Numbered from the stretch's first letter, positions 1 through 8,934 are shown. The stretch: DNA of 54,774 bases from Oscillospiraceae bacterium (GCA_017460955.1 JAFTZY010000004.1:1-54774), one strand, 5' to 3'. Program-made: numbers and translations. The notes: a model not told the origin generated them from the letters alone.

Positions 1-1
1 C

Positions 2-439
2 GGCACCGGCGGCGAGAGCTGCTGGGGCGGGAAGTTCGACGGCGGCTACAGTCCCCAGCTCATCCATGTGGCAGGGGCACTGGCCTATGCCAACAGCGCG
101 GGTACCTCGACCGACGGCAGTCAGTTCTATATCGTGACCGGCGGCGGGCTCGATGAGGAGTCCCTGGCGTTCTGTACGGAGAACTACGGGACGCAGTTCA
201 CGAATGAGGCCCGGGAGATGTACTACACGAACGGCGGTGCGCCCCATCTTGACGGGGGCGGATATACCGTGTTCGGACAGGTCATTGACGGTCTGGATGT
301 GGTCTTTGAGATCTCCAGGGTGGAGACGGATGGCAACAACAAGCCGAAATCGGCCGTATATATGGAAAGTGTGACGGTAGAACAGTACGACGGCAGTGAA
401 GTCCGCTTTGATCTGTCGGACTACGGGCTGAGCCGATAA
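2..439 (+). CDS. Peptidyl-prolyl cis-trans isomerase, cyclophilin type (5' truncated)
   Basis: The reading frame is open from the window edge, so the start is missing; 145 residues remain. It shows the cyclophilin core: GTGGES near the visible N-terminus, then GALAYANSAGT and DGSQFYI, and VFGQVIDGLDVV towards the end. These belong to the active-site and cyclosporin-binding face of the family. It catalyses proline cis-trans isomerisation during protein folding. Whether it carries a signal peptide or lipobox cannot be seen. murA follows after 34 bp on the same strand. Confidence 0.9.
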   Translation, partial: GTGGESCWGGKFDGGYSPQLIHVAGALAYANSAGTSTDGSQFYIVTGGGLDEESLAFCTENYGTQFTNEAREMYYTNGGAPHLDGGGYTVFGQVIDGLDVVFEISRVETDGNNKPKSAVYMESVTVEQYDGSEVRFDLSDYGLSR

Positions 440-473
440 AAACAGAAGTGCTCAGCATGAAGGAGAGAAAAGC

Positions 474-1784
474 GTGGAGAAATTTGTAATTGATGGCGGC
501 ACCCCGCTGCGCGGTGAGATCCATGTCAGCGGCGCCAAGAATTCAGCAGTGGCGATCCTGCCTGCGACGCTGCTGCTGGATGTGCCGGTCATCATTGAAA
601 ATGTGCCGGACATCAGTGATGTGGCGATCTGTCTGAAGATCCTCAGAGGACTCGGCGCACAGGTGGAGCGCATGGCCGGGGAACCGGATACTTACCGGAT
701 CTCCTGCGAGCATGTCAAGGAGCACTATGTCCCCTATGCGGAGGCAAAGAAAATGCGGGCCTCCTACTATTTCCTGGGGGCGCTCCTCGGACGGTGCGGC
801 AGGGCTGCGGCAGCGATGCCGGGCGGATGCTCGATCGGGGCAAGACCCATCGACCAGCATCTCAAGGCATTTGAGGCGCTCGGCGCCGTGCATACCATGC
901 AGGGAACGGATGTGGTGGAGGTATCCGCGGATGCACTCTACGGCAACACCATCTGCATGAACGTGGTCTCCGTCGGGGCGACCATGAATGCGATCCTGGC
1001 AGCGGTCAAGGCACAGGGCGTGACCGTGATCGAGAATGCGGCAAGGGAGCCGCATATTGTAGATCTTGCGAATTTTCTCAATTTTATGGGTGCGAGCATC
1101 AAGGGTGCCGGCACGGATGTCATCAAGATCACCGGAACGCCCGTCCTTCTGGGCAATGCCGGGGAGGGCTCCGTGGTGGATTACCGGTATTCCGTGGTAC
1201 CCGATCAGATCGAGGCGGGCACCTTCATGGTGGCAGCCGCTGCGACACGCGGGGATGTGGTCATCCGCGGCGTGATCCCCAAGCATCTCGAGGCCATCAC
1301 GGCCAAGCTGCGTGAGAGCGGTGTGCAGGTCGTGGAGAGCCAGGATGAGGATGTCATCCGCGTCTTTGTCGAGGAGGATGACGTGCTGCACGGCACGAAC
1401 ATCAAGACCAGTCCCTACCCGGGCTTCCCGACGGATATGCAGCCGCAGATGGCAACACTGCTCACCATTGCCGAGGGACAGAGCAATATCCGTGAGAGCG
1501 TGTGGGAGGACCGGTTCCGGTACGTCCATGAGCTCAAAAAGATGGGCGCACGCATCGAGATCACCCAGGACGGTGCCGTGGTACAGGGCGGTGCTTCCCT
1601 CCACGGGGCATGTGTGAATGCCTGCGATCTGCGGGCGGGTGCTGCGATGATCATTGCAGGCCTTGCTGCACAGGGCCGCACGGAGATCGTGGATATCCAG
1701 TTCATCGAACGCGGGTACGACAACATCGTCGGCAAGCTCCGCGGGATCGGTGCGAAGATGGAAAAGATCAGGAGTCTGCCGTAA
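474..1784 (+). CDS. murA: UDP-N-acetylglucosamine 1-carboxyvinyltransferase (MurA)
   Basis: Transfers enolpyruvate from phosphoenolpyruvate to UDP-GlcNAc, the first committed step of peptidoglycan synthesis in the cytoplasm. The 436-residue length is normal for the family. The N-terminal [10 protein letters not shown] loop is present, and the catalytic, fosfomycin-sensitive cysteine is C119 in MPGGCSIGARPID. The start is GTG, preceded by AAGGAGAG at a suitable distance; no better ATG gives the usual N-terminus. It probably belongs to a run with the downstream walJ-like gene and rlmH, though 79 bp containing purine-rich short repeats separate them. Confidence 0.97.
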   Translation: MEKFVIDGGTPLRGEIHVSGAKNSAVAILPATLLLDVPVIIENVPDISDVAICLKILRGLGAQVERMAGEPDTYRISCEHVKEHYVPYAEAKKMRASYYFLGALLGRCGRAAAAMPGGCSIGARPIDQHLKAFEALGAVHTMQGTDVVEVSADALYGNTICMNVVSVGATMNAILAAVKAQGVTVIENAAREPHIVDLANFLNFMGASIKGAGTDVIKITGTPVLLGNAGEGSVVDYRYSVVPDQIEAGTFMVAAAATRGDVVIRGVIPKHLEAITAKLRESGVQVVESQDEDVIRVFVEEDDVLHGTNIKTSPYPGFPTDMQPQMATLLTIAEGQSNIRESVWEDRFRYVHELKKMGARIEITQDGAVVQGGASLHGACVNACDLRAGAAMIIAGLAAQGRTEIVDIQFIERGYDNIVGKLRGIGAKMEKIRSLP

Positions 1785-1800
1785 GGCAGGCTCTTTGTGT

Positions 1801-1840
1801 AGAAGTTAGAGGTTTCAGAGGTTAGAGGTTAGAAGTCAAA
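1801..1840 (+). repeat. Purine-rich AGAGGTTAGA-type short repeats
   Basis: The murA-walJ gap carries imperfect tandem copies of a GAGGTTA-like unit. Related strings lie near 13644, 23379 and 35535. No coding potential is apparent. Confidence 0.6.
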
Positions 1841-1863
1841 GAGTAAGGAAGGATCGGATACCT

Positions 1864-2649
1864 ATGGGAAAATTCTATCCGCTGTTCAGCTCAAGCAGTG
1901 CCAACGCATCCTATATCGGGGGGCGCAGTGAAGGGATCTTAGTGGATGCCGGGGCAAGCTGCAAAAAGCTCCTGACGGCTTTGTCGGACAACGGGATCGA
2001 TGCAAGGAGCGTCCGGGGGATCTTCATCACCCACACGCACTCGGATCATATCAAGGGACTGCGTGTGCTGTCGGGGCGGCTGAAGGTGCCGGTCTACGCC
2101 ACGGCCACGACCCTCGAGGTGCTTGCCCATGACGGGCAGGTGGCACCGGATGTCCCGCTCATCCCGATCGATACGGGCGCGATGGACTGCGGCGGCTGTG
2201 AGATCACGGCCTTCCCCACCATGCACGACGCCCCTGGGAGCTGCGGCTACCGCATCCGCACGGGGGATGACAAGCTGTGCGCGGTGTGTACGGATCTGGG
2301 ACTTGTGACGGATGTGGTCCGGCGGGCGCTCGACGGGTGTGACATGGTCCTGCTCGAGGCCAATTACGAGCCGGACATGCTCTGGCAGGGCCCGTACCCC
2401 CTCTCGCTCAAGCGCCGGATCACCTCCGAATACGGGCATCTGTCCAACCAGGAAAGTGCGGGCCTTGCTGCCGAGCTTGTCAAGCGCGGGACGACCCGGC
2501 TCCTGCTCGGGCATTTAAGTCCCCACAACAACACCCCGGGACTGGCGGCGGATGCGGCCGCCAAGGGGCTGTCGGCCTTCACGCAGGGGCTGGATTACCT
2601 GCTCGGTATCGCCCCCGTGGAGACGCAGGGCGGGGCGGTGATGTTCTGA
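1864..2649 (+). CDS. walJ: MBL-fold metallohydrolase, WalJ/YycJ-like
   Basis: A 261-residue metallo-beta-lactamase-fold protein with the metal-binding HTHSDH motif at residues 57-62 and further ligands in the TMHDAPGS segment and the late LLGHLSPHN segment. The FSSSSANASYI opening is typical of the WalJ/YycJ/VicX group, reported to act as a nuclease or metal-dependent phosphodiesterase linked to cell division and wall control. The usual walRK partners are not in this window. Its stop codon overlaps the rlmH start (TGATG), so the two are probably translationally coupled. The exact substrate is uncertain. Confidence 0.88.
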   Translation: MGKFYPLFSSSSANASYIGGRSEGILVDAGASCKKLLTALSDNGIDARSVRGIFITHTHSDHIKGLRVLSGRLKVPVYATATTLEVLAHDGQVAPDVPLIPIDTGAMDCGGCEITAFPTMHDAPGSCGYRIRTGDDKLCAVCTDLGLVTDVVRRALDGCDMVLLEANYEPDMLWQGPYPLSLKRRITSEYGHLSNQESAGLAAELVKRGTTRLLLGHLSPHNNTPGLAADAAAKGLSAFTQGLDYLLGIAPVETQGGAVMF

Positions 2650-3122
2650 TGCAGATCCGTCTGGTGACCGTCGGCAAGCTCCGTGAGCCCCATCTGACCC
2701 AGGCGCTCGAGGCCTATGAAAAGCGTCTGCGTCCGCTGTGTGATCTGCAATGCATTGCCCTGCCGGCACAGCGCCTGTCCGACAAGCCCTCCCGGAAGGA
2801 GATCGACCGTGCGCTTGCCGCGGAGGCACAGAGCATCCGCAAGGCAGCCAGGGGGTATCTGATCGCCATGTGCATCGAGGGAAAGTCCTGCACCAGTGAG
2901 GCGCTTTCACAGCTTCTGACGCGGGAGCTCCCGCAGCAGTACAGTGCCGTGACCTTTGTCATCGGCAGCTCCTTCGGGCTCGATCCCGTCCTTAAACAGG
3001 AGGCACAGCGCCGCCTTTCCATGTCGCCGATGACCTTCCCCCATGCCCTTGCATGCGTGATGCTCCTCGAGCAGATCTACCGCTGCTACCAGATCGACCG
3101 CGGCACCGGCTACCACAAATAG
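2649..3122 (+). CDS. rlmH: 23S rRNA (pseudouridine1915-N3)-methyltransferase
   Basis: A 157-residue SPOUT-class methyltransferase, the normal size for RlmH. It shows VTVGKLREPHL at the N-terminus, the SAM-binding FVIGSSFGLDP loop, and the C-terminal MTFPHALACVMLLEQIYRC block ending in YHK. It modifies helix 69 of 23S rRNA. It starts inside the stop codon of the walJ-like gene, a common neighbourhood in Firmicutes. The following 100 bp contain two imperfect copies of a GGCGGGGAGCCC string. Confidence 0.96.
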   Translation: MQIRLVTVGKLREPHLTQALEAYEKRLRPLCDLQCIALPAQRLSDKPSRKEIDRALAAEAQSIRKAARGYLIAMCIEGKSCTSEALSQLLTRELPQQYSAVTFVIGSSFGLDPVLKQEAQRRLSMSPMTFPHALACVMLLEQIYRCYQIDRGTGYHK

Positions 3123-3222
3123 GCGGGGAGCCCGCGCGGGCAGTGATTTTGCTTGGCCGCAGGTCGGCGGGGAGCCCTGCGGGCAAGCCCTTTCTCATAC
3201 TTTCATCACAGGAGGTTTTACC

Positions 3223-3861
3223 ATGCAGCGTTCCATGACTGTCACCTACGAGGTGGGGGACAATCTCTATGTCAATCTGACCAACCGCTGTCCGTGCGCC
3301 TGTGTGTTCTGCATCCGCACGCATGATGACGGTGCCTACGGGTCGGATCCGCTCTGGCTCGAGCACGAGCCGACCTTTGCGGAGATCCGCGCCTCCTTTG
3401 AAGCGCGGGATATGTCGCGCTACCGGGAGATCGTGTTCTGCGGCTACGGGGAGCCGCTGATGCGCTTTGCCCTTGTGTGCGAGGTCGCCCGGTGGCTCCG
3501 GGAGCAGTATCCCGGCAAGCCCATCCGGCTCAACACCAACGGCCTGTGCGAGCTCTATGCACCGCAGGAGGCCCTTGCGGACGGTACCGGTGCTGCCGAA
3601 AAGCTGGCCGGATGCATCGACAAGGTGTCCGTCAGTCTCAATGCCGGGGATGCTGCCTGCTATGACCGGGTGACATGCCCGTCCGGACATCCCACGAATG
3701 CCTATGAGACCATGCTGCGCTTTGCCGCCGGCTGCAAGGCCCGCGGGATCGCCACGGCCTTTACCGTGGTGGATGTCCTCACCCCGGAGGAGACCGCACA
3801 GGCCGTCCGACAGGGAGAATCCATGGGCATCCCCGTCCATGTAAGGGCGTACATCGACTAA
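3223..3861 (+). CDS. TatD-associated-type radical SAM protein
   Basis: 212 residues with the radical SAM cluster motif C23-x3-C27-x2-C30 in CPCACVFC, followed by FCGYGEPL, the usual SAM-binding GE segment. Overall it resembles the small radical SAM proteins often found beside tatD nuclease genes, but no tatD lies nearby here. The substrate is unknown. The start is supported by CAGGAGG eight bases upstream. A strong terminator follows within 80 bp, so this looks like the end of the murA-side transcription unit. Confidence 0.82.
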   Translation: MQRSMTVTYEVGDNLYVNLTNRCPCACVFCIRTHDDGAYGSDPLWLEHEPTFAEIRASFEARDMSRYREIVFCGYGEPLMRFALVCEVARWLREQYPGKPIRLNTNGLCELYAPQEALADGTGAAEKLAGCIDKVSVSLNAGDAACYDRVTCPSGHPTNAYETMLRFAAGCKARGIATAFTVVDVLTPEETAQAVRQGESMGIPVHVRAYID

Positions 3862-3921
3862 GGCAAATTGCACAAAAATAAGGCCTATATCTCCGGACTG
3901 TTTGTGAAAAACACAGATCCT

Positions 3922-3966
3922 TGAAAAAACTTTTTTCAGAGTTGCACGATTTCGTGCAACTTTTTT
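3922..3966 (+). terminator. Rho-independent terminator (double hairpin)
   Basis: A TGAAAAAA/TTTTTTCA palindrome is followed by GTTGCACGA paired with TCGTGCAAC and six T residues. It ends 36 bases before the first phage-type gene and should insulate the cassette from upstream read-through. Confidence 0.88.
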
Positions 3967-4001
3967 CGTTTTTTCGCTAAGGGTGAAAGGAGGTTTTCAT
4001 C

Positions 4002-4298
4002 ATGGCAGAGAAAACAGATACCGACCGGGTCCTGGAGGGTCTGCGCAAGCTTGCCTTCGGGAAGATCAACGATGCCGTGGAGCTGGCGTTTGCCGAGGAG
4101 GTCCCGCCGCAGGAGGCGCTGCGGCGGATGCAGCTGATGAACGTGGCCAGCATCAAGCGGGTCAAGGGCGGCGGTGTGGAGGTGCAGTTCTTCGACCGTC
4201 TCAAGGCACTCGAGCGGCTGTACGACTACGCACGGGAGAACCGCTCCGGGGATGCGGCCGAAAGCCTGATCCGGGCACTGGCAGGTGAGGACGAGTGA
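4002..4298 (+). CDS. Phage terminase small subunit-like protein
   Basis: A 98-residue, mostly helical, charged protein directly before and overlapping the large terminase gene. Position, size and the central RVKGGGVEVQFFDRLKALE segment fit small proteins encoded upstream of PBSX-type large terminases in Clostridia. Small terminases recognise DNA for packaging. No clear helix-turn-helix is visible, so the call leans on context. AAAGGAGG supports the ATG. It shares four bases with the next gene, implying coupled translation. Confidence 0.72.
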   Translation: MAEKTDTDRVLEGLRKLAFGKINDAVELAFAEEVPPQEALRRMQLMNVASIKRVKGGGVEVQFFDRLKALERLYDYARENRSGDAAESLIRALAGEDE

Positions 4299-5551
4299 CA
4301 CGCTTCACCCGCTTTTCCGAAAAGCAGCGCCTTGCCATGCGCTGGTGGGCGCTCCCGGAATACCGGGACTGCGATGCGCTCATCTGCGACGGTGCCGTGC
4401 GCAGCGGCAAAACGCTGTCGATGTCGCTGGGCTTCGTGCTCTGGGCGATGCTGCGCTTTGACGGCGCGGCGTTTGCCCTGTGCGGCAAGACCGTCACCTC
4501 GCTCGAGCGCAATCTCGTGCGGCCCCTTGTGCCCATGCTTGAGGGGCTGGGGATCTCCTGTGCGCATCTGGTCAGCCGGCATGTGCTGGATGTCACCGCC
4601 TTCGGCCATGCCTGCCGCTTCTATCTGTTCGGCGGCAGGGACGAGAGCTCGGCGGCCCTCATCCAGGGCATGACGCTTGCCGGTGTGCTCTTTGACGAAG
4701 CGGCCCTCATGCCCCGGTCCTTCGTCGAGCAGGCGATCGCCCGCTGCTCCGTGCAGGGTGCCAGGCTCTGGTTCAACTGCAATCCCGAGCATCCCGGCCA
4801 CTGGTTCTACCGGGAGTGGATCCGGAAGGCCGGTGAGAAACGGGCGCTGTATCTGCATTTCACCATGGAGGATAATCCTTCCCTTTCGGAGGCGGTGCGC
4901 GAGCGCTACCGGCGCATGTATTCCGGGGTGTTCTATGACCGCTTCATTCTGGGACGGTGGACAGTGCCCGAGGGCCTGATCTACCCGATGTTCGACAAGG
5001 CACGCCATGTCACGTCCGAGGTCCCTGCCTGCACGCAGTATGTCATTTCCTGTGACTACGGTACGATGAATCCGACCTCCATGGGTCTCTGGGGGGAGCA
5101 CCGTGGGGTCTGGTACCGGGTGAAAGAGTATTACTATGCAGCCAGGCGTGAGGGTATGGCAAGAACGGACGAGCAGCACTACCGTGCGCTGTGCGAGCTG
5201 GCCGCGGACCGTCCGATCGCGTATGTCGTGGTCGATCCGTCCGCCGCAAGCTTCATTGCCTGCATCACCGCCCACGGACGCTTCCGTGTCCGCAAGGCGG
5301 ATAACGATGTCTTAACGGGCATCCGGCGGGTCAGTGAGGCGCTCGTGCAGGGGCGTATCGCGTTCCATGCATCCTGCGAGGACACATTCCGGGAATTTAC
5401 CCAGTATTGCTGGAAGGAAAACGGAGCCGGTGATGTCCCGCGCAAGGAGCACGATCACGCCATGGACGATATCCGCTACTTTGTCATGGCAGAGCTGCAA
5501 AACAGCGGGAGCGGGCGCTTTGCGGCGCTGTCCGTCTCCAGAGATCCGTGA
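4295..5551 (+). CDS. Phage terminase large subunit (PBSX family)
   Basis: A 418-residue DNA-packaging motor. The ATPase domain has a Walker A GAVRSGKT at residues 33-40 and Walker B VLFDEA at 131-136. The C-terminal RNase H-like nuclease domain shows DYG at 254-256 and DPSAASF at 314-320, acidic motifs typical of this family. All key motifs are present, so the gene is not an obvious relic. The start is GTG, overlapping the stop of the small subunit. Its G+C-rich coding style matches its neighbours. Confidence 0.94.
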   Translation: MTRFTRFSEKQRLAMRWWALPEYRDCDALICDGAVRSGKTLSMSLGFVLWAMLRFDGAAFALCGKTVTSLERNLVRPLVPMLEGLGISCAHLVSRHVLDVTAFGHACRFYLFGGRDESSAALIQGMTLAGVLFDEAALMPRSFVEQAIARCSVQGARLWFNCNPEHPGHWFYREWIRKAGEKRALYLHFTMEDNPSLSEAVRERYRRMYSGVFYDRFILGRWTVPEGLIYPMFDKARHVTSEVPACTQYVISCDYGTMNPTSMGLWGEHRGVWYRVKEYYYAARREGMARTDEQHYRALCELAADRPIAYVVVDPSAASFIACITAHGRFRVRKADNDVLTGIRRVSEALVQGRIAFHASCEDTFREFTQYCWKENGAGDVPRKEHDHAMDDIRYFVMAELQNSGSGRFAALSVSRDP

Positions 5552-5568
5552 GTATAGGAGGTGAAGTC

Positions 5569-6693
5569 ATGAGATTTGGCAAAAAGAAACGCAGGGAGGA
5601 GCCGGTGCCGGCGTGTACGATCGCAAGGGCACAGGCGGAGGAATTCCCCGTGCAGCTGTATGCGTACGATCTCTTTGAGAAGGTGCGGCGCACGGTCCCG
5701 ATCGTGGATGCGGCCGTCTCGAAGCTCATCCGGCTCATCGGCTCGTTCACGGTCGAGTGCGGGGATGCTGCGGCACAGCGGGCGCTCGATGCCTTCCTGG
5801 AGGAGGTGCCCGTGGGCCTGACGGGACAGTCGGTGTACAGCTTCATCGACAGCTACCTGGACAGCCTGCTCGTGTACGGCAATGCCGTGGGCGAGATCGT
5901 GACCGACCCGGAGACGGGCTGGGTGACGGGCCTGTGGAACGGCAGGGTCACGGATGTGGGTGTGCGGCAGGGCGGACATGCCATGGACCGGCAGTATGTG
6001 CTGCGCCGCGGCAGTGAGGCAATGGTCCTGCCCCATCCCGAGCGCATCCTCTTCACGGCCTTAAAGCCCCCGGCGGGCGGCGTGTACGGCGTCTCCCTTC
6101 TGCAGGGACTGCCGGCGATGGCGGAGATCTTGCTGCGCATCTATGAGTGCGTCGGCTCGAATTTCGAGCGTGCCGGGAATGTCCGCTATGCCGTGACGTA
6201 CAAGCCCGACCCCGCGGAGGCCGGCTTTGCGGCGGACCGCGCCAAGGACATCGCCGCACAGTGGTCCGAGGGGATGCGTGCGGCAGCCCGGGGCGAGATC
6301 CGGGATTTCGTCTCCGTGGGGGATGTGGAGATCCGTGTGATCGGTGCCGAGGGGGTCATGCCGGCCACGGAGGTACCCGTGCGGCAGCTCCTTGAGCAGA
6401 TGCTCTCGAAGCTGTCGGTGCCGCCGTTCCTGCTCGGCCTGAACTGGTCCTCGACCGAGCGCATGTCGGCACAGCAGGCGGATATCCTCACCTCGGAGCT
6501 CGAGTATTACCGAAGGCTCATCGAGCCGGTCATCCTGCGCATCGCAAGGAGCTATCTTGCGGCGGGCGGCTGGCATACGCACACCCGCGTGGTGTGGGAC
6601 CATATCAATCTGCAGGACGAGGTGGAGCTTGCACAGGCACAGCTCTACCGGGCACAGGCAGCCGAGATCGAAGCCCGGCTTGCCGATGCATGA
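5569..6693 (+). CDS. Phage portal protein
   Basis: A 374-residue protein with portal-type features: an early SKLIRLIGSF helix, YGNAVGEIV, and a late PPFLLGL segment followed by a helical C-terminus. It would form the ring through which DNA enters the head. I chose the ATG after AGGAGGTGA; a GTG 21 bases earlier, at 5548, is also open but would place that ribosome site inside the gene. It sits directly after the large terminase, the standard order for tailed-phage head modules. Confidence 0.88.
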   Translation: MRFGKKKRREEPVPACTIARAQAEEFPVQLYAYDLFEKVRRTVPIVDAAVSKLIRLIGSFTVECGDAAAQRALDAFLEEVPVGLTGQSVYSFIDSYLDSLLVYGNAVGEIVTDPETGWVTGLWNGRVTDVGVRQGGHAMDRQYVLRRGSEAMVLPHPERILFTALKPPAGGVYGVSLLQGLPAMAEILLRIYECVGSNFERAGNVRYAVTYKPDPAEAGFAADRAKDIAAQWSEGMRAAARGEIRDFVSVGDVEIRVIGAEGVMPATEVPVRQLLEQMLSKLSVPPFLLGLNWSSTERMSAQQADILTSELEYYRRLIEPVILRIARSYLAAGGWHTHTRVVWDHINLQDEVELAQAQLYRAQAAEIEARLADA

Positions 6694-6706
6694 AAGGAGA
6701 ATGTGT

Positions 6707-7669
6707 ATGTATCAGGAGATCAAGCTTGAAAAGGGAATGTACCATCTGGCCGGCAAGAGCTTTTTGCAGGCACTCGAGCAGGCCGATCCCGACAGTCAGT
6801 ATGCGGGCACGCCCCTGGCAGGACTCGATGCGTATGAGCGCCAGCTCAAGCGCTTTGACATCCGCGTGAACGGCCCGTCCTGCGACAGGGTGGAGAAGTT
6901 CTTCACCACCACGCAGAGTGCGGTGCTCTTTCCGGAATTTGTCCGCCGTGCCGTGATGCAGGGCATGCAGGAGGCAGTGCTCTCGGAGCTGACGGCAGTG
7001 GTGAGCCGCTGTGAGTCCAACCGCTACCAGGGCTGCATCCTGACCGAGGAGGACGAGTACGGCACGGCGGAGCAGGGCGAACAGATCCCGGCCTCGACCA
7101 TCACCGAGGGCGATACCGTCACGACCCTGAGCAAGTATGCGCGTGTGGTCAATGCCTCCTATGAGGCCGTGCGCCAGCAGCGCCTGGATGTGTTCGCGCT
7201 GATGCTGCGCAGGGTGGGCCGCGAGCTTGCCGAGTGCGTGGCAAAGAGTGCCGTGACGGTGCTCGGCACGGGCGTCCGGAGCATCAGCATCGACGGGGCG
7301 TCCCTGTCCTACGGGGATCTGGCCGCACTCTACGGCAGCTTCACGGACTTCTCCCTCAAGGCCGTGCTGGCCTCTCCGGCAGTCATGGCACAGATCCTGG
7401 TGATGCCGCAGATGCTCGAGAGCGCCTCCAAGGATACGGACGAGATCCGTCTGCCCTTTGGTGCGCGTCTCATCAAGTGCCCGCAGCTGGGTGACACGAC
7501 CATCCTGGGTGTGGATACGGATTTTGCACTCGAGCAGATCCAGAGCAGTGACGTGGTCCTTGAGACCGACAAGCTCATCGACCGCCAGCTCGACTGCATC
7601 GCCGTGTCGGTCAACATCGGCTTCCGCACGCTGCTGACCGGTGCCGTGGTAAAGCTGTCCCTGAGCTGA
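6707..7669 (+). CDS. Phage major capsid protein
   Basis: A 320-residue protein in the capsid slot after the portal. Segments such as QIPASTITEGDTVTTLSKYA and the late LIDRQLDCIAVSVNIGFR fit the HK97-type capsid group of Firmicute prophages. An N-terminal scaffold extension is not obvious. The start follows AAGGAG by seven bases; an in-frame ATG at 6701 is too close to that site. The frame is intact with no stop or frameshift. Confidence 0.85.
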   Translation: MYQEIKLEKGMYHLAGKSFLQALEQADPDSQYAGTPLAGLDAYERQLKRFDIRVNGPSCDRVEKFFTTTQSAVLFPEFVRRAVMQGMQEAVLSELTAVVSRCESNRYQGCILTEEDEYGTAEQGEQIPASTITEGDTVTTLSKYARVVNASYEAVRQQRLDVFALMLRRVGRELAECVAKSAVTVLGTGVRSISIDGASLSYGDLAALYGSFTDFSLKAVLASPAVMAQILVMPQMLESASKDTDEIRLPFGARLIKCPQLGDTTILGVDTDFALEQIQSSDVVLETDKLIDRQLDCIAVSVNIGFRTLLTGAVVKLSLS

Positions 7670-7737
7670 CATGCCCCCGAACGTAAGAGGCGGCCGTTCC
7701 TCCGGGGACGGCCCCCGAGGAGATAAGGAGGGATCCC

Positions 7738-8550
7738 ATGACACCTATGGAAAAGGTCAACCGCTTCACCAAGCGGGAGCTGCATGAGGACGAGGTCTTT
7801 CTCTTTGATGTGGTGCTGTGTGACAACGATATCGACCGGGATCTGGAGGCCTTCTCCGAGGAGGCGCTCGGTTCCCTCAAGGAGCTGCTCGTGGGCAGAA
7901 CGGGCATCCTCGATCACCAGCCGACCGCAAAGGGACAGACCGCAAGACTCTATGATACCGCACTCGTTCCCGATCCCGCCCGGAGGACCCGGGACGGCAG
8001 GGAATACCTTGCCCTGCACGGGAGCGCGTATATGGTCCGTACAAGCTCGAATGCGGACCTCATCCGGGAGATCGAGGGCGGCATCAAGAAGGAGATCAGC
8101 ATCGCCTGTGCCTGCAGGGACAGGCACTGTTCGGTCTGCGGGCAGGCACAGTGCAGCCATATCCCCGGACGCACCTACGGGGCGCGCACCTGCTACCGGG
8201 TGCTCGATGCGGTGGATGATGCGTATGAATGGAGCTTTGTCGCCGTGCCGGCACAGCCTGCCGCAGGCGTGACAAAGCAGTATCAAAGAGGGGAGGCAGA
8301 GGATATGGATCAGAAGCAGGAAGCACTTTTGCAGGAGGTCGAGACACAGCTGCGCGGGGAGGTGCTGGCAATGTGCGAGCAGCAGGGCGCCGTTTCCAAG
8401 GCGCTCACCCTGGCAGCGGAGAAGATGGACCTGTCCGAGCTCATGGCACTGCGCAGTGCGCTCCGGGAGGCCCGTGCAGGGACGGCCGGCGTGCAGCTTT
8501 GCGGGGAGTGCCGCGAGGAGGCACTCGGCGATTACCGGCAGAGACTGTAA
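7738..8550 (+). CDS. Phage prohead protease/scaffold-like protein
   Basis: A 270-residue protein downstream of the capsid gene. The N-terminal half (FLFDVVLCDNDIDRD, then GRTGILDHQP, and WSFVAVPAQPA at the end of the domain) resembles XkdF-type prohead protease regions. The last third is helical and charged, like a scaffold. A CACRDRHCSVCG...CSHIPG cysteine/histidine cluster near residues 121-142 could bind metal. In PBSX the XkdF gene precedes the capsid gene, whereas here it follows. The protease assignment is an inference because I cannot fix the catalytic residues. Confidence 0.62.
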   Translation: MTPMEKVNRFTKRELHEDEVFLFDVVLCDNDIDRDLEAFSEEALGSLKELLVGRTGILDHQPTAKGQTARLYDTALVPDPARRTRDGREYLALHGSAYMVRTSSNADLIREIEGGIKKEISIACACRDRHCSVCGQAQCSHIPGRTYGARTCYRVLDAVDDAYEWSFVAVPAQPAAGVTKQYQRGEAEDMDQKQEALLQEVETQLRGEVLAMCEQQGAVSKALTLAAEKMDLSELMALRSALREARAGTAGVQLCGECREEALGDYRQRL

Positions 8551-8562
8551 GGGGGCATGCAC

Positions 8563-8934
8563 ATGGATATGCAGACAGTGGCATCGCTGTTCACACTGTT
8601 TTCCGGACAGCAGGATACGCAGACCTACGGCCCGCTCCTGACAGCGGCGGTGCTCGAGGTCACGCAGTCGCTCCGGACGGGGGCGGATGTGCAGGATGCA
8701 AGACTGTGCTACCTTGCCGCCGCACTTGCCAATCTGCGCTATACGCAGCTCACGGGCGCCAGGGAGCATATGCTTGCCACCTACGCCGGAACGGCTGCCG
8801 TCTCGGTCGATGAGAAGGGCCGCCTCGGCTTTGCACAGCGCCTTGCCGAGGGGTACCGGTCCCTGTGCCGGGAGCTTTTGCAGGATACGGCCTTCGTGTT
8901 CCTGACAGTCGGGGGGTGGGGCGATGTTCAGTGA
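8563..8934 (+). CDS. Small phage head-tail connector-like protein
   Basis: An unassigned 123-residue protein in the cassette. It is largely helical, rich in alanine and leucine, and occupies the place where head-tail connector (gp6-like) proteins are usually encoded. No catalytic motif is visible. Three in-frame ATGs at 8557, 8563 and 8569 compete; AAGGGGG suits 8563 best. It overlaps the next gene by 11 bases. The function is inferred only from position. Confidence 0.5.
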   Translation: MDMQTVASLFTLFSGQQDTQTYGPLLTAAVLEVTQSLRTGADVQDARLCYLAAALANLRYTQLTGAREHMLATYAGTAAVSVDEKGRLGFAQRLAEGYRSLCRELLQDTAFVFLTVGGWGDVQ

